Shown piece after piece: positions 21,835-35,067 of a stretch of DNA of 64,000 nt (within the stretch, counting starts at the first letter, position 1; the number at the start of each line of letters is the position of its first letter). The position numbers and the translations under genes were made by a program. Source of the DNA: Agrocybe praecox (taxonomy: Eukaryota > Basidiomycota > Agaricomycetes > Agaricales > Agrocybaceae); NCBI GenBank assembly GCA_964017145.1, contig OZ024841.1:930001-994000 (forward strand). Direction: 5' to 3'. The notes below the pieces were generated by a model. The model did no database searches, was not told the origin of the DNA, and saw only the letters and a list, made by a program, of their open reading frames with translations.

Positions 21835-23513
21835 ATGTCGACTCCAGCACTTGGGTATACTCCTTCGGCCGTCCCACTCAGGACAAAGCGTAATTTCAAG
21901 GCGCTTGTGCTCCCTGACGACCCAATCGTGCCTACGCCAGTAGCTACAAGACCCGCACCCCAACCCATGCCAGCTGGAAAGCGGCGGCCTCCTCCGCTGG
22001 GTGGGGCTGGAGCTACCAATGGCTTCGTTTTGGATCCCACTATCCCTGTAGAGAGCCCGGCGACGGGCAGTCGTAGCGCATTACATGCGACGATAACGAA
22101 CAGATTGGCCAAGCTTGACTTAAAAGCCGCACCGAAACTCGACATCAAGAATGAGGACCTCAAGAAGCTCGCGGACCTGGGCCAGGGAAACGGCGGTAGC
22201 GTTGTGAAAGTGGAACATGTGCCTACGGGTACAATCATGGCGAAGAAGGTGCGATTAAAGCACCCATGTATATTGACAGAATCGATTTATAACCTTGAAT
22301 ATTCCTAAACCTTAGATCGTCCTCATAGACGCTAAATCCTCAGTCCGGAAACAAATCCTACGCGAGCTGCAGATCATGCACGAATGCCACTCGGAATACA
22401 TCATCTCATGTTTCGGCTCCTTCCTCGCAGAACCCAATATCTGCATGTGCATAGAATACATGGACAAAGGCTCGTTCGACGGTATATACAGGAAAATCGG
22501 GGCCATCGACATCAACGTCGTCTGTTTGGTCGCGCATTCGGTGTTGGAAGGCCTAACATATCTCTATGATGTTCATCGCATTATCCATCGAGGTACGTGT
22601 GCTCTGCTTTGTATTGGATTAAGCGCTGCCCCATTGACCTGGCTTGCTATGATCATCAAGATATCAAGCCTTCGAATATCCTCCTCAACTCGGAAGGATC
22701 CATAAAGCTGTGCGATTTCGGAGTATCAGGGGAGCTGATTAATTCAATTGCCAATACATTTGTTGGGACTTCTGTATACATGAGCGTAGGTCCCTTTCTC
22801 CACTCCAAAGTATCCAAACTTCTTCAGCGGCTGATGCGCACTTATTCTATTTCTATCTCTACTCCAATCTTTTCTAAATTGTCAATATCGTACGCAGCCC
22901 GAACGTATCCAAGGCGCTGAATACACCATCAAATCTGACATATGGTCTCTCGGAATCACACTTATCGAGCTAGCCACAGGCCGCTTTCCCCTCTGCGACA
23001 TCTCCTCCGTAGACGATGACGATGACCTCTCCGATCTCTATGAAGACCGCGAGAGCGAATTCAACGATACCCAGAACAAGACGCCCACGCACCGCGATTC
23101 CATGTTCGGGTTCAACAAAAACAACAAAAAGGCTAACAAGCGCCTGAGCAAGCGCGTGGACAATAACACCATCCAGCATGAAGAGGCGGTTAATTCGATG
23201 AGTATCATCGAGCTGATGCATCAGATCGTGAGGGAGCCTGCGCCAAGACTTGGCGAGCAGTTTGGGGAGGAGGCGGAGGAGTTCGTGGATGCTTGCTTGG
23301 CGAAGGATCCGGATGAGAGACATAGTCCCAAGACGTTGCTAGTGAGTGGTTTTCTTTGAGATGATGATGATGATGATTATCATTGTCATTATCATTTGCT
23401 TTGTACTTGGGTGGATCCTGACTGAAATGCGTTCGTTGGCATAGGAATACCGATGGATGGACGACGCTAGGGACTCCACCTTCGACGTAAAAGCCTGGGC
23501 GGCAACTTTCTAG
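21835..23513 (+). CDS. STE7: MAP kinase kinase of the pheromone pathway (STE7 type)
   Basis: Five exons (21835-22248, 22316-22592, 22661-22785, 22898-23341, 23445-23513) give 442 residues. A Pro-rich N-terminus ([14 protein letters not shown]) precedes the kinase domain: glycine loop [12 protein letters not shown], catalytic Lys in [26 protein letters not shown], and the activation segment [20 protein letters not shown] with the MAPKK S-x3-T phosphorylation pair. The usual D/N position is Asn (SIANT). A fungal insert of about 55 residues ([25 protein letters not shown]) lies before [10 protein letters not shown]. The C-terminus WAATF is typical of basidiomycete STE7. The enzyme phosphorylates the FUS3/KSS1-type MAPK in mating and filamentation. 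Confidence 0.92.
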
Positions 23514-26500
23514 ACGAAACGAAACACAACATAACATAACATAACTCGGTCACAGTTACATTACCGGACTCCATCGTTATTCGATTTCGATTTTGTTCTG
23601 TTCCAACTTTTCTTTTTTTAAATTCTCTCTTTCGGCTCTTTCGATTCATATTATCTATTCGCTTCCCGTGTCATTCCAACCCCTCCGACATAACTTAACC
23701 TTCAACCTCAAGTTCACACCCTGCCACTAAAAATTAACCAACGTTCTGATGTCATCACTATGTACTAGGTGAGCACCACGCCCCGCGCGTCTTTATTTTA
23801 TTCTCTGAGGCGGCGCCATCGCTCTTTGATTAAGTTACTCAAGTACTTACTGATCACCGTTCTCCCATCTTATAGATCCCATCCCATTCCATTACTAGTT
23901 GTAATATAATTTACCTTTACTACCCCCAACTTATCTGCGCTCGGGAGTCGGCGCGCAGCAACGCTACCGATACATATCGACTTACATGTATACATAAGTA
24001 CACTACTTCAATAATCAGCAACGAATACAATCACCTGCGGCACTATGTAGTCATATTCAACGACTTTTGTTCCTCAAGGCGACACCTGAATCAGCTGCGC
24101 ATGATATCGCTGGAGACCCGGCGTGTTATGAGAGTCTGTTTATAAAATTTGGCATATGTGCTATCAATTCTGGTACGAATCTGCTAAGGCACATAGTAAG
24201 TATACTTACACCCTTGATTTGAAGACTGTATTCCAGCGTGATACTATACCTGCACAATCTCTGGTATCACACTCCGAGTCTCTTCTTGGCCGATGCATTA
24301 TAACACCAGATCTGACATTGACGATTCTGTGTGCGTGTGCGTGTGCTTAGTAGTTCACTTGGCAGGCTCTCCGCCTGAGGCCGCCAGGTATGTTCTTGTT
24401 CTCTGCGGTTCATATCCATTCATGACCGGACGGTGAGATTCCGAAAACGTGGTATGCCTAAGCGCACACATAATCCTTCCCCGTGCATTTAGACACGTAA
24501 GTGTTTCCCGATGCCGAAGAGGTAGAGTAAGAGGTTGTGAGGGGAAAGAAGCAACTCGAAGATCTGCTAAGTAATGCCAGATTCCCTCACGATAGCCTGC
24601 CGTATCCTATCCCTCGTATCCTCGCAACAATTGGGTAAACCTTATTGAATTCGTCGAGGGTGTTTATTTTAATTGACGCCCGGGTCTCTGCCTCTGTCTT
24701 CGTTTTTCGCTACATCCGGCCACGCGGGCGGTACATACGTACGTGATTACTACACATGCAATATAGTAAGGTTTGGCGGAGCCTGGGTCCGGCGCTTTGT
24801 CACGACTTTCCACTTGTATACCGCTCAGGGCATTCAAAGGCAAAGGCAAAGTACCGCAATTATGGCATTTGAAGTTTTCTGGGAAGGTTAATGAAGGGGT
24901 ATATAGTATGTACATATTTAACTAACGACAGTGCCTCATGCCCCTTTGGCGCTTATTCATCGGCACCGCACGTCCGGGAAGGGGTGTCAACTTCAAGCGA
25001 AATTTATCAACTGAGGGAAACGCCACAGATATATACGTGTACGTGACTATTTTCCTTGGGTGGCTCTCTGATTGCCGTGGTCCGGGCCTGTAAGTGAATG
25101 TGATATCTCTGGCTTGTATTCGCGAAACGATTTCTTGGGTATTAAGATTGACGCCAGCTATCTACTATCTACTCCAGGGTTCATCATACTCAAAAATAAG
25201 GACAGGCTTTAACAAAGCCCGCCTGAACGCGTTGATGTCGACGTGCATCATAAGATTCTCTCCAGTTCATTTGACCCGGCAGTGACTACGTCAAATGAGA
25301 ATACTTAAATATACGACCCCATGTGCGCAATGATTAATGATGTTGCAATTGACCAGGGTGTCGATGATGTATATACAATGTAAAATCGTGATCTCGTACG
25401 AATTTAGCTGGGACGAGGTAGGTAGCGCCATCTTAGATGTGCTCCTTGAGCAGAACAACAAGCAGCAGCAGCAGCAGGCATCAGCATCAGCAGCATCATC
25501 GTGTATATTTACATTACCGGGAAAACACTACCACTACGTACTCGTCTCCAGCCTGGCCTGGCTGCCCGTGTAACAGAAAATAATATTACTCACCGGATCA
25601 TGTATTGTACGCGGCGTTCATCGTCGCCGGTGCAAGTCCTGTCCAGCTAGAGATCAAACTGCTTGGGATCAGATGGATGAATCGTGACCTCGTGTAGGTC
25701 TGTCAATTGGTATAAATTATATGACCATGATGCGTATACCTATATCATGATAGGTAATTAGACGTCATTGGGCATTTAATGTGCTTTAAAAAACACTGGC
25801 TTTTCAATTACTGAACGAAGCAGGTCGTAATTATGACACGATCAGTACGGATATCCGTCTCCGGGACAGGTAAAAGAACCAACAGATTCCGACATATAAC
25901 TAGACACAAGCCTCCGAAAGGTGCTTCAACCACGGAGGGAGACTATTAAAAACCGTACGACGCATGATAGGAGTAGTACGTAGAAGATCAAAAGTTTTTG
26001 TTTTGGCTGTCTGTCATTGGCGTGAGCGAAGTCTAAACCATCCAATTAAAGGTTGATCATTGTACTACTTTGGGCAGAATGAAAATTCCTGTGTGGCTTA
26101 AGCTAGACGGTGATTAGCAGAAAGCACTTGGGCTAGGACCTATTTGGGATATGCCATGATTAAGGACTTTTTACCTGATGTCGATATGACGATCTGAGAG
26201 AGACTGCACACGAATCACGTCAAATTTCCGTGCTCGGAATATCACTCCTTCCTCTATCTTTAGACGCCCTCCTTACCCGGCAGTAAGTATAACATTGGAG
26301 TAATCGGAGTAGATAATCTCGGGTGCTCGGATTTTTAAATCACTTCCTCGTTAATTTACTATCCGACAGTTGAGGTTTTGTCTTTCCAAAGTTCGGGACT
26401 CAGTCTTTCTACTTAGTGGGATAATATATTTTTTTTCTAGATTAGTGATCTATTTATAGAGAACATGATGATGATAGACAACTGACGATCTATTCTTCCA

Positions 26501-29500
26501 CCATCCCATCACGTTCACGTCCACCGTACAGCCTTGGAGTCAATTAGTCTTCCCTCGGTTCATATCATCACTCTTTTCAATATCGAGTTCATCATCTTTT
26601 GATCTACATGTTGTCTGACGAGCAGACGTCAATAATACCTAGCACCGCAGCAAGTTTGCGTTGGGCACTAAAAATGCGATATCTACGGAAAGGCACGGGG
26701 ATTCGAGCCTCCCTGGGTTCAAATCCTGGGATTGTCACTAGGATCTCCACGGTCGGTCGGCCGGAATACTCCGTTTGTATAACGCGCATCAAGAGGTCGA
26801 TCAGGACCCTCGCCGAGCTGGCGTCAAAGGCGCTGTGTTGGTGGGTCACTTGCAGACTTTGCACGCTTGGTCATACCATCCAATGCGAGCGTGGAATGGA
26901 GATGATATCTATAACTTAGAAGTCAGCTCTCTATGTAAGTTTTATACATGTTTACAGAGATATGCGTTGTGCTGATTTCCCCATGATATATTATTTGAGA
27001 CTCTGGAGCACCGGTCACCTCTGCTCCATCGACTCGCCTAGTAACTTCTATGGTAAGCATTTATACAGGCAATACCCCGGAGAAACTGGGATAATAAGGA
27101 CACTGCCTCCCTGTGCCTCGAATACAATTTATTGCGACTCACTCGGGGCAAAAATTGCGAATGCGAGAGGTATGTTTTCCTGCCCTTTGCTTGCTTTCTT
27201 CCCAAAGCACGATAGCGTGGTTGATAGTCACTCCATCCAAACTGCATCAATACTGTAGTCATGGTAGCAATGTATAGTTCTTCGATCGGTTTAACAAAGT
27301 CCTATTTGTGGAGGTCCTAGGCTTCTTTGGAGCTTCGCCTTTCCCTTTGACAGACTGAGCCTTTACGTCACGGCAGGCTTACGTTCCGTTTAAAGGGAAC
27401 CGATGGAGCTAGGCCGACTCTAAAAGGTTATATAGCAAAAGAACCGTGAAATGATTACTGATATGTATTCGTTCACTCGAGCCTTGGACGAAGGACCGCG
27501 AAGTCAGAATGGAGAATACCGATGACTGTCTGTCAAGTAGTAGTAATCTATTAATCATCAGCTCGTTAACGATAGGTATCTTTTTTCCGAAAGTAATACT
27601 AATCACTAAGAGAAGAGATAGGTTGCCGTGTACAACAGTACATACGTGCGGAACTAAATTTCCTAACCTCACGCGTACGTACTATTGCTAGCACAGATTT
27701 AAATTGCGCACGTCAATCGCACCGTGCGCGCTTCAACAATGGACATTTGAAAGTAGCGGAGAGTATATGTATACGCGTGTACATATTACGCGCAATGTAT
27801 CCAAAATTACGTCTCGATTGACTCGACCAGCACCGCCAGTGTACTGGCTTATACTGGAGGTATCCAAGGCGTCAATGGCTCCCTCGCTTAAGGGGAAAGG
27901 GTAAGGTAAGAATGGATCACGGACTTTTTAGAGCCATACACAGCCTCATTGAAATCCTTCTGCTTCCGCAATGATGCCATCACTTAGGATCGGCAGTGAG
28001 ATCTGGATTTTCTGGATTCTTGGCCCAACTTGAAGGACTCGTGAACCATTTGTCGTTTCTTTATGATAAAGACAATGAAAGACAGAATCTATGGCTTCAA
28101 CAACAACTTGAACGTGTCGAGTGAAAAGATGTACCTCCCGTGTGCACTGAGATTATAGCATTCGACTGAGATGAGGCAGCTGGGTGAGCAAGGGATTATC
28201 ATTAACTGACAGCAATCGATCGTTTTTGTATTTAAATTTTTGTGATGCCAGGTGCCCTCCAGACCCCTCCAGGACATTTTTTTTTCGGAGTGAGTGTTCC
28301 TGCGTGTTCCTGCAAATACACAGGTATTCTGATTTTTTATTTACCAATATCACGAGCTCCTGACTCCTATAAAGGTCCTGCGATAACTACCAGATCAAGC
28401 CCAGCTATGGGGCACGTCGTTTCGGAAGAAATGGTGGGCGTTCGTGGCTCACCTTCGAAAATGAGTCCAGTGATAATCAAGCCATTGGCTCTACGGTCAA
28501 GGTACTGTGCCAAAAAATCAAAATAAAGGCATCCGTGGCGCGCAGTTGGTCGGTCCTGGGTCGCAAGTGTCTGAGTGAAAGGTCTGTGAAAGTCGCCCCG
28601 AATTTCTTTCCGGTCTTATTTAAGGGTCTTGCTTGTTGGCATCATTGATGGATGCGTTCTGTGTACATCACAGAATGATCAATGCTGTGCGCCGCGACAC
28701 GCAGACAAACGACGATGATCAAGGGAAGCAGTTCCATGCTAGCTAGTTAATGAGTGGTCAATTGCATACACAGTCCATCAATATGCGGAAAATTAGGTAT
28801 TCCCATTGGCTACTATGGATGCATGGAAGCAAATTCAGAATATGTAAATTCAAGCTCCGATAGGCGCCGGAAACCGACTCTGATTGTGTTGCCCTCTGGC
28901 CAGGTCCGCCCGTATGCCAGGCAGTATCCTCTGCGGGAGCACAGTGATTTGAAACCACCTGAGTAATACTAAAGAACAAAATAGATTTGGAGGGAGAATT
29001 GTAGTGATTTGGTTAGTCAGAAGCTCAAGACAGGCCCAGTGGATTGGGTCATGACTTGTCTCGCATACTAACTAACTTGGTGATCAGGGAAGGATAGAGC
29101 GAGAGGACATGAGATTGGATTCTGATTGTTCGGACCCGTGGGCAAGAAAGGTGATACAGGACCGAGATCCTCTTAAGTACGGAAATGCGGCAGGCACGGG
29201 ATTCAAGATGGCAACGGTAACCCCGGATAACGAGCGGTCCTATAAACCGACTATAGACCATTTAGACAGCGGGATTTTAAGTTGCTTCATTACTGCCTTG
29301 AAGAACTTCTGCAGCGCCCCATATTTTTCTTCTCTCTTTTTCCTCCTCATTCTCGTAGTTGTGTAAAAGGGCCTTTTTAGACTGGGTGAGTCAAGCGCTA
29401 GACACAGTCGACTGCTCACATTGCGCGGCATTAGTGATGCGCTTTTCCCTTAGCACTGAGGGGTCAATATTGCGTGCTGACCATGCGGTCCCTTTTGATA

Positions 29501-29616
29501 TCGTTTTATGCAGATACATATTGGTCGCTGGAAGGCTTTGGCTCTTTGTCAACCACATTCTGCTCTCCATCGACGAACAGTGCTGAAAAAGGAGTCCAAT
29601 TACACCGTAAATCCTC
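23514..29616. other. 6.1 kb gene-free interval between STE7 and STE12
   Basis: No frame here shows a family resemblance or convincing exon chain. Present are a (GTGTGC) run near 24328-24347, a (CAG)n/(CATCAG)n stretch near 25460-25500, and a tRNA-like B-box at 26718 without a cloverleaf. It may be a long regulatory region of STE12, a noncoding transcript, or decayed repeat DNA. Confidence 0.5.
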
Positions 29617-32600
29617 ATGATGCAGCAAGCCCAACAGCCTCAGCAGCAGCAGGAAGTGATGCAGCAGCAATCGAGGTCCTTTGGGCACTATATCGACTCT
29701 AATCCATCATCCACACATTCTTCCCCTCGTTCTTTCCCAGCCGATCTCGACGGTTTTTATCCTACCATGGGGAACCACATAATTCCACATTCCCAGACCT
29801 ACCCACTACCAGCAGGGACGAACCCAAATCCTTATCTGCCAGCGCAGCAACGGAGGGCACATCTGGGGAACATACAACATCAGAGCAGGAGCGCATCGTA
29901 TTCGTCGTCGTATGCAGCACCGGTGCCACTGCAAGTAAGCACATCAACATCGTCGGCGCACGAGCACGATCCAAATGAACGAACGGCACGGCCCGGCAAC
30001 GCCCACGTTCATGCTCTGTTCCATTCGGGTCTGGAGGTGGCAGCTTCTTCGTCGGGAGCGGCGTCGACGTCAACGGCGGGGGATTCAAACTCAACAGCAT
30101 CGGCTTCAAATGCCGATGACAACGATGCCCAACAACAGCAGCAAAACGACTTCACTTCATCAACGCCAGGGTTGTCAGCCGGTTTGAGCAGACCTTTGAA
30201 ACCCATCGAACAGGAACGATTGGCGCACCTCGACAAGCTCAAATTTTTCTTAGCCACAGCACCCTCGAGATGGGACTCAGCGGCGTCCAATGCGAATCCT
30301 AATGCCCAACCCTCCTCTTCGGGGTTCACGGGTGGCGATTTCTCATCATCATTTGGATCAGGGGCGCCAGTTTATGGAGGCAGCGCGAATGGCAGTATGC
30401 CTATGGGAATAGGCTTGGGCTTGGAACCTTCTTATCACCACGCGCCGCCGCATCCCGCTTTAAACCGATTTCTCCTTCCAAACCAGGAGTTTGTCACTTG
30501 TGTGCTGTGGAATGGATTATATCATATCACGGGTACAGATATTGTTCGGGCTTTGGTCTTCCGATTTGAGGTAAGAAACATTCCTTCCAAGTCTTTCATC
30601 CTTCCTTTTCTGCAACCCTTTTCTATTGAATCGGAGATGTTGATGGTTTTGCGATTTTTTTCCAGGCTTTTGGTCGTCCAGTTCGGAACATGAAAAAGTT
30701 CGAGGAGGGTGTATTCAGTGATCTGAGGAATTTGAAGCCCGGTGTGGACGCCTGTTTGGAAGAACCCAAGGTGAGTTTTTTTTTCCTATTCATGGTAACG
30801 CAAATACAAACTATCCTGATACTCTTCTTAGTCTCCTTTCCTCGATCTTTTGTTCAAGTACCAATGCATTCGAACCCAGAAAAAACAGAAGGTATTTTAC
30901 TGGTATGTTCCGTCTTGTCTCCCAGCACATACCGTATCATCTCTTAAAATAAATTCATTCAATAGGTTTTCTGTCCCCCACGATCGCCTCTTCCTGGATG
31001 CCCTAGAACGAGATCTCAAGCGAGAGAAGATGGGCCATGAGTCTACCACTCAAATCGTCGGTGAACCTGCACTATCGTTCACCTATGATTCCAAGCGAAG
31101 CCTCTACGAACAGTTCAGTAAAGCTCATGGCGCCCGTGAGGGCGAAGGCGAGCTGGAGACAGTGATCCGTAACCATGAAGACGCGGCAGAATCTGGCGAC
31201 AGCGCGGCGGAATCAGGTGGAGACAGCAATATGATGGATGACAGCGAACACGATGCTGGTGATGAGTCGGCAACCGGGGACGACAGTGATGCTGCAGCCG
31301 CTGTCCAGCGTCGCCGTGCTGCCAAACGCGGCTCGGGAAGTGTGACATTAGGACCAAATGGCCAACCTATATTTCCATTTTTATCTCTATTCGAAGGTAG
31401 CCCGACGTATAAGCAAAGGCGGAAGAAAGGTAACAAGGCCAGCGGCCTGCGAAAGGGAAGCGAAGATTTTGGCCCGGATGGTGAATTCGATCGTGGGAGG
31501 AGTATGGGAGGCGATAGCTCTGGGAGGTTCTCGAGTGCGAGTCGAGAAAGGCGGTTGCCACACCGGCTTGTTCATGGAAGCATGATGGAGGAGTTCGGTC
31601 CAGGTTCTGCTGCAGAGAAGGCTCGACAAGCAGAGGAGATGAGTGCGGCGGAGATGTTCCTTAAGCAAGCTAGAGGACAGTTGATGCCTGGCGATGGTGT
31701 CGTCCGAAAACCCAAACCCCAGCCGATCGTCGGTGAAGTTGGCATCTTTTACCATCAAGATGAACAAGATGCACAACAACATATGGGCGCAGAACGGATG
31801 GGCCATTCCAGAGGAAAGAGCTTTGATGAGAGACAGCTCGGCATCCATGATGTAAGGCCGCCAACACAGGCACCTATATCTGCTGGGTATTCCACTACAA
31901 CTTTCGCTGATCCACAAGGACAGGGTCATCCGCAAGGTGTCACCGGCCTTTCGCCGTACGAGACCCTCTCTGCAGATGGCAAGGACCGCAACTTTGTATG
32001 TCCTCTGTATTCATGCGGACGACTCTTCAAACGAATGGAACATCTCAAAAGACATATGAGAACTCATACGATGGAGAGACCTTTCCCATGTCCACGATGC
32101 AACAAAAATTTCTCAAGGAGCGATAATCTTACACAGCATCTACGCACACACGAAAGAACCGGTCATGGATCTATGCTACCTGGCGCGTCAGGATCGAATG
32201 ATTGGATGGGCCAGGGAGAAGATGGAGACGTTAGCGGCGGTGAAGGCAGCACCAACGGGGATAGTCCAAATGGTCCAGGCAGCATCGCTGATAGCGAGGA
32301 AGAATCCGTTGCTCCTGGTATGCTCGGCTTTGCACAAGAAAACCTGGGTGGACTGGAGAATATGTTCAATGATGTCGGGATGATGAACGTGGATATGAAC
32401 TCTTTCTCCGGGATGCTCGGCGGGAGCGTTGATATGGGTTTCCCGAATCAGATGGATGCAACTATGTGCGACGTTGATGTACCTGGTGGTATTCGCGAAT
32501 TGGGAGGAGACGAAGATGGCGAGCTTGTACGAATGGGGGGTGACTCATCTATGATATTCCGACCACAGGGTAGCCTGCAACCGCAGACTGCGGATGAGTA

Positions 32601-33471
32601 CTATTCGAGCCTGCCTTCGTCAGCTACGACGAGTGGGATGCTCTTCTCCGCTTCGACAGGTTCGGGGGCCGACTTCACGGAGAACGCACAATGGGCAACT
32701 CGTCCCCAGTCCAGTTCAAGAAGCGTCAATCCCATGCGCAGCGTTCACTCGCATTCGTCATCATCATCTACGTCCTCCTTTGGGGAAGATTTCCTATCAG
32801 CATCCCTATCTGCTCCATCACACAAACAATCCTTCGATCATGCCGGGCTGTACCCTCCTGGTGTTTTGGAGGCATCGAACGCAGGTGGAAATGTTGGGCC
32901 GATGAGACGACATAGGAGCATGACCCCCTCACTTGTACGAAACGGCGAACCTATCAGACGGCCCATGACCGCGAACAGCGAATTCCAGGGTGTGAGCGGG
33001 GGATCACCGGCGAGCGTATCTTCTTTGAGCTCTAACAGGGGGTTCCATCCATACGCAGGATATAGCAGCAACAACTCCCGAGCCAACTCGACACACAACA
33101 GTCCACAAGTCGTGCCTGTGCCTTTGGGCAATAATGGTGAAGGGCAACGACCGGAGTCGAGGAGTTCGAGCTATGGTGGGCTGCATGACCAAATGCGTCA
33201 AATGATGAACATGGAAGGGTCGAATAACCAAACTGGTGGTTCCCCATCCTTGTTCGCTGCAGATAGTATGTTCCGAACAGCCTCTCCTGCCTCGTTCCAC
33301 CAGACAGAGTCGCCTGCTGCTTTCAACATTGATCTACCTCCACCGAGTATGTTCCAGGGTGCTTCTGGTTTCCCACACGCTGCGACGATGCCTGCTGGAG
33401 GCCAGTTTGGTCAGCAGCAGCAGTATGACGCCAACTACTACGGCGTCCAGCAGCCCCACAATACGCTTTAG
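29617..33471 (+). CDS. STE12: STE12-type transcription factor with C2H2 fingers
   Basis: Four exons (29617-30570, 30666-30770, 30832-30902, 30966-33471) give about 1,211 residues. The Gln/Ser-rich N-terminus starts [12 protein letters not shown]. The STE homeodomain-like DNA-binding domain spans about residues 270-400 and is cut by all three introns: [78 protein letters not shown]. Around residues 720-775 there are two C2H2 fingers ([19 protein letters not shown] and [19 protein letters not shown]), the architecture of filamentous Ste12 proteins. Ser/Gly/Pro-rich activation regions follow. Ste12 is the nuclear target of the pheromone/filamentation MAPK cascade, so it acts downstream of the STE7 product encoded 6 kb away. 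Confidence 0.95.
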
Positions 33472-34255
33472 GGTCTGTTAGCCTACGAGGTTGTAGTGGT
33501 TTCTACTACTCTTCTCCTTGCCATGTTTTCTTTCTCTTCTTTTTTTTTCTCAAACCTCTTGACATGGCATCGTCTCGCAGTATCCTTTTTTATTACTTTC
33601 TGTCAATTATTTATTGTTTCTCACCGCATGACTTTTTTAACCTATCTTACAGCAAGTCTCTATACCTATTCTTGTCTAACTTAAATCATTGGATAGCAAA
33701 AGTGCCCAAAAAGCTCTGTTATATATCATAAGTACCTATTATTTAGACCCACAACTCTACTGTATCATTCTTGCTATTTTCATTTCTGCAAACCCCTCTC
33801 TCCATAGCTACGTATTTATGTCCATTATTCTTATTTTTTCAAAATTCCGAAAGGCAATTCATATGTACGATTCTCATAATGCACTTGGCTGAAATACACT
33901 TTACTTTTAACTATAACGACTTTGCAAAAGCGAACCGCAAAGCGCCAAAACGATGGTATGTGGTTATTGCAAAGTGTATGATTCTAACGGGAGTATAGTG
34001 GCACGGCTATCAGTGTAGCGTGCCCTGGCCCATGCGAAAGCGTGGGGCAAATGAATTCACAGACCTCTCTGGTTCGAACCTCGATGCTCCCAAAAAACAA
34101 ACGATTTATCCTTCGGGTGCAATTGGATGTCGAAAACCCGACTGTGAGACCTTGAGACCCTAAGCGACGGCTTAGAGCGGCGTCCAGGCAAGGCAGTCGA
34201 TTGTGAATCCATTGCGCACGAAGAAGGGTTGAGGTGTGTCCTTGTTTCTGATTGA
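33472..34255. other. STE12 3' flank and spacer with a tRNA-like module
   Basis: T-rich 3' flank, then AT-rich spacer. 33989-34091 can pair its ends (GGGAGTA with TGCTCCC), contains a canonical T-loop string (GGTTCGAAC) and a strong hairpin CCCATGC-GAAA-GCGTGGG. It lacks a usable D arm and anticodon arm, so I do not call it a tRNA. Confidence 0.35.
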
Positions 34256-34310
34256 GTCAGAATTAAAATATTAAAGGGCAGAGCTCCCCTTTTGCTCCGG
34301 TTTTGAATTT
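34256..34310 (+). repeat. Direct repeat flanking the pseudogene mosaic, left copy
   Basis: GTCAGAATT...GGCAGAGCTCCCCTTTTGCT and CCGGTTTTGAATTT recur at 35657-35705. A following CTGCTTCAGTGATT (34381) also recurs at 35702. The pair brackets the copied kinase and reductase pieces. Confidence 0.75.
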
Positions 34311-34593
34311 TTATTTCATTTGATGTAACGCAGAGTACAAGAAAGGAATTACTTGTAATTATGAACATGGCGTGCAAGCGTCTGCTTCAGTGATTAAAAC
34401 CCACTTGATCAGCGATGTCAACTCATGAGAAAGAACTTCTAGTAGAGCTGCCGAAGAAGCCAAGATAAATTCAAATTCTGAGAGTGAAGTAACGCCCACA
34501 CCGGCTCGATAGGTGACAGCTATTTTGGTTACTTTATCTTTATTATGGGTCTGGGACCCTTTGAAGCTAAGTCTGACCCTTTCTATTTGACTT

Positions 34594-35067
34594 ATGGTGT
34601 CCTCTCCTGAAGAACAGCTTGACTCACCTGTGGGATACTTCTTGGGGTACCCTGGGCTAACATTGTTGTCGGGAGAATACACAATCGTACGCAAGCTCGG
34701 ATGGGGAGAGCGCTCCTCTGTGTGGCTCGCTGCGTCACTTTTACGTTCCTTGTTGGCTGTCGATCCATCTTGGATCCATCTTCCCGGCCCAGCCTTGATG
34801 ATCTTCTCGACAATAAGTGGATCCAGCAAGGAGACGTTTGTCGCGCCTGGCAGATTGACAAGAAATGATTGCACGCAGCCATCGATTACACGACCCGAAA
34901 CATGAACTCTTGTTCTTGTACATACAATATCATCTCGATCCCTTTGTAGACTCCTTGTACTATTACTGAAATGGAATACGGCGACTACAGTTGATAAATA
35001 ATTGATAAAAGATGAAGTTGCAAGGCATGAAGCTACGTAGCGAATCAACAAATTATGCAACAACACT
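34594..35067 (+). pseudogene. Internally deleted copy of the SRPK-like kinase gene and the end of gene E
   Basis: It begins with an ATG and 46 codons nearly identical to the start of the gene at 48985 (EEQLDSPVGYFLGYPGL, LGWGERSSVWLA). It then jumps directly to the C-terminal SLLRSLLAVDPS, losing almost the whole kinase domain, and the frame ends without the normal C-terminus. The following 3' flank is also copied. The block ends at 35067 with the reverse complement of the last codons of gene E (CAACAAATTATGCAACAACA). Relative to 47546-49010 the block is inverted. Confidence 0.88.

Noticed and set aside
24156..24350. 64-codon frame ending CACACA, looking like a pheromone precursor with a CaaX end
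   Set aside because: The end is produced by a GTGTGC microsatellite. C-A-C-A is a poor CaaX motif and no precursor-like features precede it.
26700..26745. GGTTCAAATCC string resembling a tRNA B-box
   Set aside because: The T stem forms with two wobbles, but no matching acceptor strand, D arm or anticodon arm lies upstream.
31387..31935. 182-codon minus-strand frame inside STE12
   Set aside because: Antisense shadow of the STE12 coding exon.
34359..35066. 235-codon minus-strand frame
   Set aside because: It runs antisense through the deleted kinase copy and is a by-product of the mosaic.
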